NCBI GenBank assembly: GCA_013299105.1
Contig: JAAFJY010000015.1
Location: 62,001 to 126,000 of the forward strand
Length of the DNA stretch: 64,000 bases
Origin: Chitinophagales bacterium
Lineage (GTDB): Bacteria; Bacteroidota; Bacteroidia; Chitinophagales; Saprospiraceae
Direction of reading: 5' to 3'
Shown: in pieces, positions 1 to 8,630 of the stretch
How the letters are laid out: the number at the start of each line of letters is the position of its first letter
Position numbering within the stretch: position 1 is the stretch's first letter
The notes under the pieces: generated by a model
Seen by the model: the letters and a program-made list of their open reading frames with translations, nothing else
What the model was told of the DNA's origin: nothing
The model's database searches: none
Program-made: the position numbers and the translations under genes

Positions 1-1
1 C

Positions 2-850
2 CTGGAGAGGGCTTTTCAGACTAGCGGTGCAAATGCCGAGCAAATTGCCCAAAACCCCGATTCGCTGTACTACAAAAATGCGATTGTTGAACTCGAAAAA
101 CTGCCAAATACCCAGCGTTTTCGCCTAGTCAGGGTGGATGCTGCAAAAGAGGGGTATCCGCGCAAAGACGGCCCATTCGCCAAAGCACCCAATTACTTGT
201 ACAAAATCAAAGCCGGCCAGTTGGCGCTGCGTGGCAACGAAGAATTGCGCGTCATCATCAATCGTGGGGAGGGTAAACCTCCTATTTCTACCCAAACCAC
301 AGTTGTGGGGGATATGAGCAGTCCCGATCGCCCCTCCAGCCCGGTTGCAATGGTCGATTACAACCGCAACATCACTTTTGGTTGGCAGGCCCCAGTCAGT
401 GCCAGGGTTTTTGATTTGCGCTTGCGCATTCGCTACCGCGAGTCGGTCACGGCGACCACTTTTACCAACAAAACCCTGGAATGGGTGATGGCTGAAGATT
501 TTCAAAGGGTAGACGAAAACGAAAGGGTGACCTATAACATCACTGGTGAGCAGTTTTACCGTTATTTGGCAGGAAACATTGAGGCCGACCCTGGTAAAAA
601 GCGAATTTTCGATGGATTCGACCTGCTGATCACCGCAGGGGGCAAGGAAATGGTTGATTTTCTACGCATAAGTAGGGCCAATACGGGGATCACCAGCTCG
701 CAAGTAGTGCCCATGTACACCAACGTGCCTGATGGCCTGGGGGTTTTTACCTCGCGCAACAGCGTTTTGCGCAGCAACCTGCAATTGAGTACACCTTCTT
801 ACGACTCGCTTCGTTTGGGGAAGTTTACCAAGCGATTGAATTTTCAGTAG
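2..850 (+). CDS. Hypothetical protein, C-terminal part (5' end outside window)
   Basis: The reading frame is open from base 2 to the TAG at 848-850, so the gene starts upstream of the window and about 282 residues are visible. The GTG at 134 could be read as a start, but the frame continues upstream without interruption and with protein-like composition, so I treat it as internal. A segment around VDYNRNITFGWQAP, followed by alternating hydrophobic strands, suggests a beta-rich domain. No catalytic motif is visible and I do not recognise the family. It is followed by 165 bases and then dnaK on the same strand; nothing links the two functionally. Confidence 0.75.
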   Translation: MERAFQTSGANAEQIAQNPDSLYYKNAIVELEKLPNTQRFRLVRVDAAKEGYPRKDGPFAKAPNYLYKIKAGQLALRGNEELRVIINRGEGKPPISTQTTVVGDMSSPDRPSSPVAMVDYNRNITFGWQAPVSARVFDLRLRIRYRESVTATTFTNKTLEWVMAEDFQRVDENERVTYNITGEQFYRYLAGNIEADPGKKRIFDGFDLLITAGGKEMVDFLRISRANTGITSSQVVPMYTNVPDGLGVFTSRNSVLRSNLQLSTPSYDSLRLGKFTKRLNFQ

Positions 851-1015
851 TCATTTTGGCAGTTGTACCGCCTTTTTTCTGCCATTTTTTAAATTTTTTC
901 CACACTTCACGCCGTAATGTCAGGTTTCGACTTGGCGTATTTCGTATTGGCACAAGCCTTGCTATGGGAAGCCTGAATCTCTGTATCTGTTTTATCACAA
1001 ATAACTAATAACACA

Positions 1016-2926
1016 ATGGGAAAAATTATCGGAATTGACCTTGGAACGACCAACTCATGTGTGGCCGTGATGGAAGGTAACGAGCCGGTGGTAATTCCGA
1101 ACGAAGAAGGTCGTCGCACGACCCCTTCTGTCGTGGCTTTCCTGGACAATGGCGAACGCAAGATCGGCGACTCCGCCAAGCGTCAAGCCATTACGAACCC
1201 CACCCGCACCATTGCCTCTATTAAGCGTTTCATGGGCCGCCGTGGCGCTGAAGTAAAAGACGAAACCAGCCGTGTATCGTACAAAGTGACCAAAGGTGAC
1301 AACGATACTTTGCGTGTTGAAATCGATGGACGCCAGTACACGCCACAGGAATTGTCGGCGATGGTATTGCAAAAAATGAAAAAAGTAGCTGAAGACTTTT
1401 TGGGCCAGGAGGTAACGGAAGCCGTAGTGACCGTTCCTGCTTACTTCAACGACTCTCAGCGTCAAGCTACCAAGGAAGCTGGTGAAATCGCTGGTTTGAA
1501 AATCAGCCGCATCATCAACGAACCAACTGCTGCGGCCCTGGCTTATGGCTTGGACAAGCGGAACAAGGACATGACCATCGCGGTCTATGACTTGGGCGGT
1601 GGTACTTTCGACATCTCTGTGTTGGAACTGGGCGATGGCTTGTTTGAAGTAAAGTCAACCAATGGCGATACCCACTTGGGCGGCGACGACTTCGACGGCG
1701 TGATCATTGACTGGTTGGCAGAAACTTTCAAGCAGCAGGAGAACATCGACTTGCGCAAAGACCCCATGGCCTTGCAGCGCCTGAAAGACGCCGCTGAAAA
1801 AGCAAAAATCGAACTCTCATCCTCTGCTGAAACCGACATTACCTTGCCTTACCTGACGGCAATTGATGGCGTGCCCAAGCACTTGAGCACCAAATTGACC
1901 CGCTCTCAGTTTGAGAAAATGGTGGATGTCCTCGTTCAACGTACCTTGGAGCCTTGTCGCAAAGCATTGCAGGACGCAAATTTGAGCAAAAACGACATCG
2001 ACGAAGTGATCCTGGTAGGTGGTTCTACGCGTATCCCTCGCATCCAGCAAGCTGTTGAAGAGTTTTTTGGCAAGAAACCTAACCGTGGTGTAAACCCCGA
2101 CGAAGTAGTTGCCGTAGGTGCGTCTATTCAGGGTGGTGTTTTGAGTGGGGACGTAAAAGACGTTTTGTTGCTCGATGTTACCCCACTTTCATTGGGTATC
2201 GAAACAATGGGCAACATGTACGACGTGGTGATCGAAGCCAACACGACGATCCCTTCCAAGAAGTCCAAAACTTACTCTACCGCCAGCGACAACCAGCCGA
2301 GCGTGGAAATCCACGTTTTGCAAGGCGAGCGCCCGATGGCCCGAGACAACCGCACCGTTGGCCGTTTCATTCTAGACGGTATTCCACCAGCACCCCGTGG
2401 TGTGCCCCAAGTAGAAGTGATTTTCGACATCGATGCCAATGGTATTCTTAGCGTTACTGCCAAAGACAAAGGTACAGGCAAAGAACAGAGTGTAAGAATC
2501 GAAGCGTCAACTGGCTTGAGCCAAGAGGAGATCGAAAAAATGCGCACCGAAGCTGCCGCCAACGCTGACGCAGACCGCCAAACCCGCGAACGCGCTGAAA
2601 AACTGAACATGGCCGATGGCTTGATCTTCAGCACTGAAAAGCAACTCACGGAGTACGGTGATAAGATTCCAGCTGACAAAAAGGCTGACATCGAAGCTGC
2701 CCTCGAAACCTTGCGCACTGCGCACAAGGCAGAAGACCTCGCTACAATTGACAGTGCTACCCAGCAGCTCAATACCGCATGGCAAGCCGCCAGCCAGGAA
2801 ATTTACCAGGCTACCCAAGGCAATCCAGGCGAAGCTGCTTTCGACGACAGCAATCCTAACGCTGGTAGCAGCAAAGCTGCTGATGACGTGACCGACGTAG
2901 AATACGAAGAAGTAGACAAGAAGTAA
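1016..2926 (+). CDS. dnaK: Chaperone protein DnaK (Hsp70)
   Basis: ATP-dependent Hsp70 chaperone of 636 residues that binds exposed hydrophobic peptides in the cytoplasm together with DnaJ and GrpE. The N-terminus carries the Hsp70 phosphate-binding signature [13 protein letters not shown]. The other actin-fold signatures follow: [14 protein letters not shown] near residue 190 and [11 protein letters not shown] near residue 330. The substrate-binding domain occupies roughly residues 385-500, followed by the helical lid and an acidic tail ending in EEVDKK. The length is normal for the family. No dnaJ, grpE or hrcA lies next to it here, so it appears to be transcribed alone. I did not find a CIRCE operator in the 165 bases upstream. 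Confidence 0.98.
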   Translation: MGKIIGIDLGTTNSCVAVMEGNEPVVIPNEEGRRTTPSVVAFLDNGERKIGDSAKRQAITNPTRTIASIKRFMGRRGAEVKDETSRVSYKVTKGDNDTLRVEIDGRQYTPQELSAMVLQKMKKVAEDFLGQEVTEAVVTVPAYFNDSQRQATKEAGEIAGLKISRIINEPTAAALAYGLDKRNKDMTIAVYDLGGGTFDISVLELGDGLFEVKSTNGDTHLGGDDFDGVIIDWLAETFKQQENIDLRKDPMALQRLKDAAEKAKIELSSSAETDITLPYLTAIDGVPKHLSTKLTRSQFEKMVDVLVQRTLEPCRKALQDANLSKNDIDEVILVGGSTRIPRIQQAVEEFFGKKPNRGVNPDEVVAVGASIQGGVLSGDVKDVLLLDVTPLSLGIETMGNMYDVVIEANTTIPSKKSKTYSTASDNQPSVEIHVLQGERPMARDNRTVGRFILDGIPPAPRGVPQVEVIFDIDANGILSVTAKDKGTGKEQSVRIEASTGLSQEEIEKMRTEAAANADADRQTRERAEKLNMADGLIFSTEKQLTEYGDKIPADKKADIEAALETLRTAHKAEDLATIDSATQQLNTAWQAASQEIYQATQGNPGEAAFDDSNPNAGSSKAADDVTDVEYEEVDKK

Positions 2927-2938
2927 TAGTAAGGTTTA

Positions 2939-2966
2939 GGAGTTGAGAAGTTGAGGAGTTGAGAAG
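2939..2966. repeat. Octamer microarray (GRAGTTGA), about 3.5 copies
   Basis: Just after the dnaK stop the sequence reads GGAGTTGA, GAAGTTGA, GGAGTTGA, GAAG: a perfect 8-base periodicity. Related octamer arrays occur at several other gene ends in the window (see findings). Confidence 0.7.
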
Positions 2967-3029
2967 ATGGGCTTGGTGAAAAATTATGATTTTGCCGCCT
3001 TGATTTTTACCCTTTTTCTGATAAAAAAC

Positions 3030-3057
3030 AAAGGCGATCAAGCAATTGATCGCCTTT
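3030..3057 (-). terminator. Rho-independent terminator of the ABC permease gene
   Basis: A perfect 12-bp stem (AAAGGCGATCAA / TTGATCGCCTTT) closes a GCAA tetraloop. Read on the minus strand it is followed by GTTTTTTAT, the expected U-tract. That orientation serves the minus-strand permease gene ending at 3230. On the plus strand there is only a short T run, so it may also stop dnaK transcripts but less efficiently. Confidence 0.85.
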
Positions 3058-3145
3058 GCTGTTTGGGTGTGCCACAAACAAAACCAGTAAATTTAGAACT
3101 TAGCTACTCCTGGCTAATATCAATGGATTTCGGAAAAATTTATTA

Positions 3146-3229
3146 TTAACCATTAACCATTAACCATTAACCATTAACCATTAACCATTAACCATTAACC
3201 ATTAACCATTAACCATTAACCATTAACCA
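3146..3229. repeat. Heptamer tandem array (TTAACCA)x12
   Basis: Twelve uninterrupted perfect copies of the 7-base unit TTAACCA. The array abuts the stop codon of the permease gene: the TAA occupies 3230-3232 on the complementary strand. The unit carries a minus-strand stop triplet in every frame within 21 bases, so it cannot be translated through. The lack of any divergence between copies suggests recent expansion or active slippage. Confidence 0.97.
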
Positions 3230-5638
3230 TTACTCCGACTTCAATGACTTGGTAGGATTGGTCCAAGCCGCTCGCAGCGATTCGTTCAAGGAGGTAATGA
3301 TGGCAACCAAAGCGGTCAAACCAATAGCGGCCAACATGATTCCAGCACCAATCGAAATGCGATAGGTGTAATCCTTCAGCCATCCAGCCATTAGCCACCA
3401 GCCCAATGGTGCCGCAATCAAAAAGCCAACTGCCACCAATACCAAAATCTCTTTGCCGAACAAGCCCAGGATTTGGCTCACTGTTGCACCCAAGACCTTG
3501 CGCACCCCAATTTCCTTGCTTTTCTGAGCTGCCATGAATTTCACTAAGCCATACAAGCCCAAACAACCAATGAAGATGGCGATAATCGAGAAAAAACGAA
3601 TTAACTTGAGCAGGGTTTTGACAAATTGATAGTTGTTGCTAATGGCTTCATCAAGAAAGGTTTGCTCGTAGAGAAAATCTGGGAAATAAGTATTCCAGAC
3701 TTTTTCCACTTCCTTCATGGTGGCGTTCAGGTTCTGGCTTTTAAGGCGAATAGCGCAGTTGTAATGGATGTCTTTGGAGGTGAAGATCGCAATTGGTTCG
3801 ATCTCATTTTCAAAGGAGCGATTGTTCCAGTCTTTGATCACGCCATAAATTGGTGCTGTATTCCAGACTTTGATGTTCTTTCCAACTGCTTCTTCAGGAC
3901 TCTCCAAGCCTAATTTTTTCACCACCGCTTCATTGATCAGGTAGCCCATAGTGGTGTCGCTGCGTGGGATGTTTTTGCCAGCGATGATTTCCAGACCAAA
4001 AGTTTCGATGTAATGGTGGTCGGCATTTTTGGTGTTGATCTGCCAAACTTCATCTTTTTGGCGGGTATCGTAGCGGCAATTCGTGGTGTTGTTGGAGTTG
4101 GTGGTGGGCATGAACAAACACATCGAAGCATTCTCAATGCCAGGGATATTCAAGAGGCGATTGCGGAATGTTTCCTGGTTTATTTTGTCTGGGGTAGGAA
4201 TTGGAATCTCTACGATGCCCTTGGTTTCGTATCCCACCGACTTGTTGAGCATAAAACTCACTTGCTGATTGACGACTAAAGTGCAGATGATCAAAACCTG
4301 GATCAAGGCAAACTGCAAAACAATCAGCCCTTTGCGGACATTGACGCCACCAACTTGCTTTTGGCTCATAGCCCCTTTGAGTGCTACAATCGGCCGGAAA
4401 CCTGCCAGAATCATACCTGGATAACTGCCAGAAAAAAGAACCACCACCACAAACATCCCGATCAAGAACAGCCACAGTAAAGGGTCGGTCCAACGCACCT
4501 TTTCAGGCCAACCTGTGCCGAGGTCTAACCAATCGTTGATGTAGGGCAACAACAGCGACGCCATCACAAAGCCCGCTAGCAAAGCAAAAAGGGTAATCAT
4601 CGCCGTTTCGATCAAAAACTGAGACAATACCTGCACTTGCTGCCCACCGACGACTTTGCGAACGCCTACTTCTTTGGCTCTGCGCAAAGCTTGAGCCGTT
4701 GCCATGTTGATGAAATTGAAACAAGCGGTGATGATCAGGAAAATTCCAATGACCATCATGATGTAAAGCCACTTGTAAGGTACAGGGCCATAAAAGGTTT
4801 CGGAGTGGTGGAATTCGCGGAAGAAAGTGGCTTTGTGGCGGTAAGATTTCCAGTCATTGCCGTGGTATTTTTTATTGATGGCCTGGAGCTCTTTGTTGAA
4901 TTTAGAGATGCTGAAATTGGCGGGCAGCAAAGCGTAGCAATAAGTATTGGAGTTGACTCCTGTCCATGTTTCAATGTCGGGGCCTCCATACACAAAGTCT
5001 TTATGGGCTAGTAAAGTCTCAAATGAAACAAAAAACTCATAATTCAGGTCTGAATTATTGCGTGGGTTACTGACCACCCCTACAACTTCTAGTTTCAGGG
5101 CATTTTCCAGTTTAATGATGCGGCCAACAGGGTCTTCTTCTCCAAAATACTTCTCAGCCATGCGTTCGCTGAGCACAATCACGTTGGGTTTTTTCAGGGC
5201 ACTGGCTGAGCCAATTTTCCAGTCGTATTTAAACATTTGGAAAAACCCTGCTTGCACATAGGCGAGTTTTGGGCCTCCTTCATTTTCCTTGAATTTCTTT
5301 ACTGGGCGGTCGTTTTCGTCCAACACGGCGAGTAAAGTGCCATAATTTTCCACACACATGCTACTCACTTGCGCCGAGCTCTCACTGTTCACTGCTCGCC
5401 ACATAGCGGGTGGAACGCCCCTGGAGTGACTGACCCCATCGAAATGAAATTCGGTGGTAACGCCTACTACGCGGTCAATTTTTGGGTGAAAATCATCATG
5501 GGTGGTGTGAAAGCGGATGAACCAAAATACCAGTAAGCCACAGGCAAGGCCTAAGGCTAAGCCAAATACATTTAGCAAAGTATAAACTCGGTTGCGCTTG
5601 AGGTTGCGCCAGGCGATGGTCAAATAGTTTTTTAGCAT
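3230..5638 (-). CDS. FtsX/MacB-type ABC transporter permease
   Basis: Membrane permease of 802 residues with the duplicated layout common in Bacteroidota. There is an N-terminal membrane helix (about residues 20-42) and a MacB-like periplasmic domain (about 45-250). A first FtsX domain with three helices lies around 285-410, a second periplasmic domain around 430-650, and a second FtsX domain around 685-795. The sequences RAKEVGVRKVVGG and KSKEIGVRKVLGA, one in each FtsX half, are the family hallmark contacting the ATPase. Such proteins act as mechanotransmitters for MacB-like efflux or lipoprotein export. No ATP-binding subunit gene is adjacent, so the partner must be encoded elsewhere and the substrate is unknown. 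Confidence 0.92.
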   Translation of the reverse strand: MLKNYLTIAWRNLKRNRVYTLLNVFGLALGLACGLLVFWFIRFHTTHDDFHPKIDRVVGVTTEFHFDGVSHSRGVPPAMWRAVNSESSAQVSSMCVENYGTLLAVLDENDRPVKKFKENEGGPKLAYVQAGFFQMFKYDWKIGSASALKKPNVIVLSERMAEKYFGEEDPVGRIIKLENALKLEVVGVVSNPRNNSDLNYEFFVSFETLLAHKDFVYGGPDIETWTGVNSNTYCYALLPANFSISKFNKELQAINKKYHGNDWKSYRHKATFFREFHHSETFYGPVPYKWLYIMMVIGIFLIITACFNFINMATAQALRRAKEVGVRKVVGGQQVQVLSQFLIETAMITLFALLAGFVMASLLLPYINDWLDLGTGWPEKVRWTDPLLWLFLIGMFVVVVLFSGSYPGMILAGFRPIVALKGAMSQKQVGGVNVRKGLIVLQFALIQVLIICTLVVNQQVSFMLNKSVGYETKGIVEIPIPTPDKINQETFRNRLLNIPGIENASMCLFMPTTNSNNTTNCRYDTRQKDEVWQINTKNADHHYIETFGLEIIAGKNIPRSDTTMGYLINEAVVKKLGLESPEEAVGKNIKVWNTAPIYGVIKDWNNRSFENEIEPIAIFTSKDIHYNCAIRLKSQNLNATMKEVEKVWNTYFPDFLYEQTFLDEAISNNYQFVKTLLKLIRFFSIIAIFIGCLGLYGLVKFMAAQKSKEIGVRKVLGATVSQILGLFGKEILVLVAVGFLIAAPLGWWLMAGWLKDYTYRISIGAGIMLAAIGLTALVAIITSLNESLRAAWTNPTKSLKSE

Positions 5639-5979
5639 GGTCTATTTTTTCAGGCGTTTTGCAACATGTTCCTACTATACTCACCAAAGGATATGCCAGA
5701 AAGTCAATAAATTGGTTTTCAATGGGTATCCACTGATTTACCAACACTTTTGTGTCCGAAAACGCACAATACAGTGTGCGAAGGTGAACAAATCTAGTGG
5801 CAAAAAACCATTGGCAGTGTCAAGTCCTCAAATTTACAAAGGACTTGATCCATTCACCAAAGTTATTTTATTCACCCAATGCAAACTGAAATACTGACTA
5901 AAAATGTCAAAACATGCATCTTAGTATCTGAGTTAAAATAAGGTAAACAACATTGCTTTTGAAATTTAGTAAAAAAAAT

Positions 5980-6007
5980 AACACAACTTCCTTTCAGTCA
6001 GTTGCTT
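5980..6007 (+). repeat. Left arm of a 28-bp inverted repeat flanking the DUF4249 gene
   Basis: The 28 bases here match the reverse complement of 7619-7646 at 27 of 28 positions. Similarity continues weakly into an A-rich run on the outer side (AAAAAAA). The arms bracket the DUF4249 gene and two further repeats. Confidence 0.75.
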
Positions 6008-6085
6008 AAACTGGTAGTGACCTTTTTTTAATAAACCCAAATCCGGTCACCTTATTTTTTTACGCACCCTTGTCGAAAAAAGGGT

Positions 6086-6093
6086 TAATTTTG
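6086..6093 (+). promoter_or_regulatory. Candidate -7 box (TAATTTTG) of the DUF4249 gene
   Basis: The octamer matches the Bacteroidota -7 consensus TANNTTTG and lies about 34 bases before the ATG at 6128. A TTG at a suitable -33 distance is not visible, so support rests on the -7 box and its position. Confidence 0.35.
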
Positions 6094-6127
6094 TGTTGAT
6101 CGAAAGTTATAACGCTCATTTTCCTCC

Positions 6128-7063
6128 ATGTTGAAACAATACACGATCGGAATCATAGGATTATTGGGTGTGGTGTTCTTTTCTTGTGAAAACCCATCTA
6201 ATCTGAATTTTGACCAGGAACCTGCACGCTTGGTCATCGTCTCGAACTTTACCACCGATCAAGGTTTCCATGTTCAGGTTTCTAAAAGTCGCTCCCCACT
6301 CGACAATGGCCCCACTGAGTATATCAGCAACGCCAAAGTGGAAATCTGGGAAGGGGGCAAGCTCAAAGAATATTTATATCCAGCCAATACCCGCTCTGAT
6401 GAGTCGCCCTATTATGCTGGTTCTACTATTCAACCCAAAATAGGGGAGGTCTACACTATTCGGGTAGAAGCACCGGGGTTCGAACCCGTTACCGCCAAAA
6501 GTACCATTCCAGAGAGGGTCAATTTAAGTTGCCTCAGGGTCGAGAACTTTTCAGAAAGCCCCGAAGGAAGCGAAGGTTTAGTTCGCTATAACATGAGCCT
6601 ACGACTATGTTTCAATGATCCTGAGGGCGAAAAAAATTACTACCACATCAATATTTATCAGCGCAATTATCAGTATTTTCACGAAGGCATGGACACCGTT
6701 TTAGGCCGTGAAATCAGTCGGAAACTAAATTTTTTAGGAATAAAAGACAATTCCTATGTTGCCAACTATGATGGTGGATTATTGGTAGAAGACACCGGCC
6801 GGGATGGTTTAAGTCTTGAACTTCAGGTGCCACTTAATGTTTTGGTAGATAGCAAAACTGAAATTCTGGGTGATATTTTTGTTGAATTGCGTTCTGTTTC
6901 AGCCGAATATTACCTCTTTTTATCCTCGGTCAGCCGGCAGCGGAGCAATCGAGACTTCCCTTTTGCTGAGCCCGTAACACTTTTCAACAATATCACCAAT
7001 GGCCAGGGGGTATTTGCTGGATACAGCCAAACTGCAGGTCAAATCGGCATTCGCCCGCGATAG
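6128..7063 (+). CDS. DUF4249 domain-containing lipoprotein
   Basis: Protein of 311 residues with a lipoprotein signal: a short hydrophobic stretch ends in FFSC, placing the lipidated cysteine at about residue 21. The mature part, from NLNFDQEPARLVIVSNFT onward, resembles the DUF4249 family. These are Bacteroidota lipoproteins with an immunoglobulin-like start (ISNAKVEIWEGG) and a beta-rich body. They are usually encoded next to TonB-dependent receptors and are presumed to work at the outer membrane; their function is unknown. Here no receptor gene is adjacent. The gene stands alone in a repeat-rich stretch bracketed by a 28-bp inverted repeat, which suggests rearrangement or import. Confidence 0.85.
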   Translation: MLKQYTIGIIGLLGVVFFSCENPSNLNFDQEPARLVIVSNFTTDQGFHVQVSKSRSPLDNGPTEYISNAKVEIWEGGKLKEYLYPANTRSDESPYYAGSTIQPKIGEVYTIRVEAPGFEPVTAKSTIPERVNLSCLRVENFSESPEGSEGLVRYNMSLRLCFNDPEGEKNYYHINIYQRNYQYFHEGMDTVLGREISRKLNFLGIKDNSYVANYDGGLLVEDTGRDGLSLELQVPLNVLVDSKTEILGDIFVELRSVSAEYYLFLSSVSRQRSNRDFPFAEPVTLFNNITNGQGVFAGYSQTAGQIGIRPR

Positions 7064-7115
7064 TTCCGTATCGTAAATAGACTAGACGCTTTTCATATGT
7101 GTATTCTCAACCCTA

Positions 7116-7228
7116 GATCAGGAAGCGGGCCATTTCTCTAATTCTTTCAAATACTGGGTTAGAAAAAATTGGTCAATGTCACGCAAGTAATTCTGGAATT
7201 CTGTAAATTCTGGTTTAGACAAAAAAAT
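7116..7228 (+). repeat. Dispersed repeat family R, copy A
   Basis: Shares with copies B (25840-25971) and C (58286-58426, opposite strand) the ordered blocks GAAGCGGGC, then TTGGTCA followed by TCACGCAAG and AATTCTG, then AATTCTGGTTTAGACAAA. The block AATTGGTCAATGTCACGCAA at 7168-7187 is the best conserved. No open reading frame is present. Confidence 0.8.
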
Positions 7229-7441
7229 ACCTCGCTTAGGGAGCGTAATAAAATAAGATGGACAGATTTGGGTTTAGTGAAAAGTAAGTTCTCAATCCAT
7301 TTCAAAGACAATCGAAAAGCCAGCTTAGGAGTCCTTTGAGGGAGTTGTAAACGATCAAGTTGATCCCCGCAGCTTTTCTGATACTTTAAGCGGTCGCCCT
7401 AAAATCAATTATACCAATGATCTTCAGGCGAGCAAAAGTTT

Positions 7442-7561
7442 GGAGAACTTTGACGTTTGTAGCCACAGGGACGGGATCTCAATTGTCCTATTTAACATCG
7501 CACTTCATCCGAAGTGCACACACGCCCTCCTTATCACTCGCTACAAACGTCTCTCTTCTCC
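7442..7561. repeat. Inverted-repeat element of about 120 bp with central hairpin
   Basis: Arms at 7452-7463 and 7540-7551 are a perfect 12-bp inverted repeat (GACGTTTGTAGC). Including outer bases from GGAGAA, 18 of 22 positions match (7442-7463 against 7540-7561). Near the centre, GCACTTC-ATCC-GAAGTGC at 7500-7517 forms a perfect 7-bp hairpin. The layout resembles a small non-autonomous element; no second copy is visible in the window. Confidence 0.6.
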
Positions 7562-7618
7562 GAAGAAACGCGCTATCGGGAGATAACTACGGATTTAGAA
7601 CTTACGGTGAAAAAAGAT

Positions 7619-7646
7619 AAGCAACTGACTGGAAGGAAGTTGTGTT
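7619..7646 (-). repeat. Right arm of the 28-bp inverted repeat
   Basis: Matches the reverse complement of 5980-6007 at 27 of 28 bases. The distance between the outer ends of the two arms is about 1.67 kb. Confidence 0.75.
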
Positions 7647-7904
7647 CTTTTTTTGCGAAACCTCAAAAACAAAGATGTCCATTTTATTTTAGCTCAAATA
7701 ATTAATTGTTGATACCGCCTTTCAGCAAAGTTTTTAGAAAAGTTATACTTTTTTCAAAAAAATCGCATTTCGCGTAGGGGATGCTCATTTATTCCGTGTC
7801 AAGGTGATTGTTCAAAACATAGTCGAAGTAAAAATGAGTCAGTTTTTACAACTAATCAAGAGTTTTGACAGCATCCCATTGTTGAACGCTTAACAATCAT
7901 CGCC

Positions 7905-8630
7905 ATGACATTCTATTCTGCAGCAGTCAATCGGAAAAAGTCCAACGCCAACGCCTGTGAAGCGAAAATGGATTTCATCAACCAGTTTCCAATGTTTACT
8001 TGTTTGAACGCCGAGGAAAAAGAGCAATTGGCAGTAATGATGGAAGGGAAAGAAAAACAGCGTTACAGTTTTATATATGAGTCAGGTGAAAATTCAGAGC
8101 AAATCTATTTCCTTGCAGATGGGCTGGTCAAAATAGCTTGCACCTCACACGATGGAAAAGAAATCATCAAAGACCTGATCCATCCCTTGGCCATGTTTGG
8201 TGAGTTAGGTTTAGTGGGTGAGATTCAACGCAAGGAGAATGCCCAGGTTTTGCGCCAAAATGCATTGGTATATGCGGTAAAAGCACAGGATTTTCGACGC
8301 TTACTCCGGAATAACTTTGAATTGAGTAGTCGAGTGATGTTTTACCTGGGCAAGCGCCTTTCTGCGGCTGAACAACGCATGGAATCTCTGGTGTTCAAAG
8401 ACGCACGTACCCGAATTGTAGAATTCATCAAGTCTTCGATCAGTGACCGTGGCCAAAAAGTAGGCTTCGAAATGCTGCTCAAGCACTCCCTTACCCACCA
8501 GGACATTGCCAATATCACTTGCACTTCGCGCCAAACCGTGACTTTGGTGCTCAATGAACTGCGCAAATCTGATCAGATTTATTTCAACCGTGGAAAAATT
8601 TTGGTCCGCGATATGAAAACACTGAGCTGA
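7905..8630 (+). CDS. Crp/Fnr family transcriptional regulator
   Basis: Transcription factor of 241 residues. A cyclic-nucleotide-binding-type beta-roll lies at about residues 30-140, with ESGENSEQIYFLADGLVKI and MFGELGLVG as typical turns. A long dimerisation helix follows. A C-terminal Crp-type winged helix lies at about 180-235, with recognition region LTHQDIANITCTSRQTVTLV. Its effector is unknown. The ATG at 7905 gives a short hydrophilic extension; the ATG at 7968 (MDFINQFPMF) matches the usual family start and may be the real one. The stop codon is directly followed by the stop of the convergent methyltransferase gene, with no bases between them. Confidence 0.9.
   Translation: MTFYSAAVNRKKSNANACEAKMDFINQFPMFTCLNAEEKEQLAVMMEGKEKQRYSFIYESGENSEQIYFLADGLVKIACTSHDGKEIIKDLIHPLAMFGELGLVGEIQRKENAQVLRQNALVYAVKAQDFRRLLRNNFELSSRVMFYLGKRLSAAEQRMESLVFKDARTRIVEFIKSSISDRGQKVGFEMLLKHSLTHQDIANITCTSRQTVTLVLNELRKSDQIYFNRGKILVRDMKTLS

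Larger units (their letters stand above)
5639..6127. other. Intergenic region between divergent genes
   Basis: This 489-base stretch separates the permease from the DUF4249 gene. It contains one arm of a 28-bp inverted repeat (5980-6007) and a promoter-like box at 6086-6093. An 86-codon plus-strand reading frame at 5637-5897 has no recognisable features and I do not consider it a gene. Confidence 0.6.
7064..7904. other. Long repeat-rich intergenic region
   Basis: About 840 bases without a convincing gene. It holds a dispersed repeat copy (7116-7228), a 120-bp inverted-repeat element (7442-7561), the right arm of the 28-bp inverted repeat (7619-7646), and a possible decayed copy of the MITE family (7806-7860). 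Two overlapping reading frames of 63-67 codons (7417-7620 and 7514-7705) run across the inverted-repeat element; neither has recognisable features. Confidence 0.65.

Noticed and set aside
3146-3229. Heptamer array as a possible CRISPR
   Set aside because: The repeats are adjacent without spacers and are only 7 bases long; no cas gene is present.
5637-5897. 86-codon plus-strand reading frame
   Set aside because: Basic, cysteine-scattered composition without known features, overlapping the permease promoter region.
6474-6494. Sequence resembling a tRNA T arm (GGTTCGAACCC)
   Set aside because: It lies inside the DUF4249 coding sequence and has no flanking acceptor, D or anticodon arms.
7417-7705. 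Two overlapping short plus-strand reading frames
   Set aside because: They cross the 120-bp inverted-repeat element and the 28-bp arm, and have no recognisable motif.
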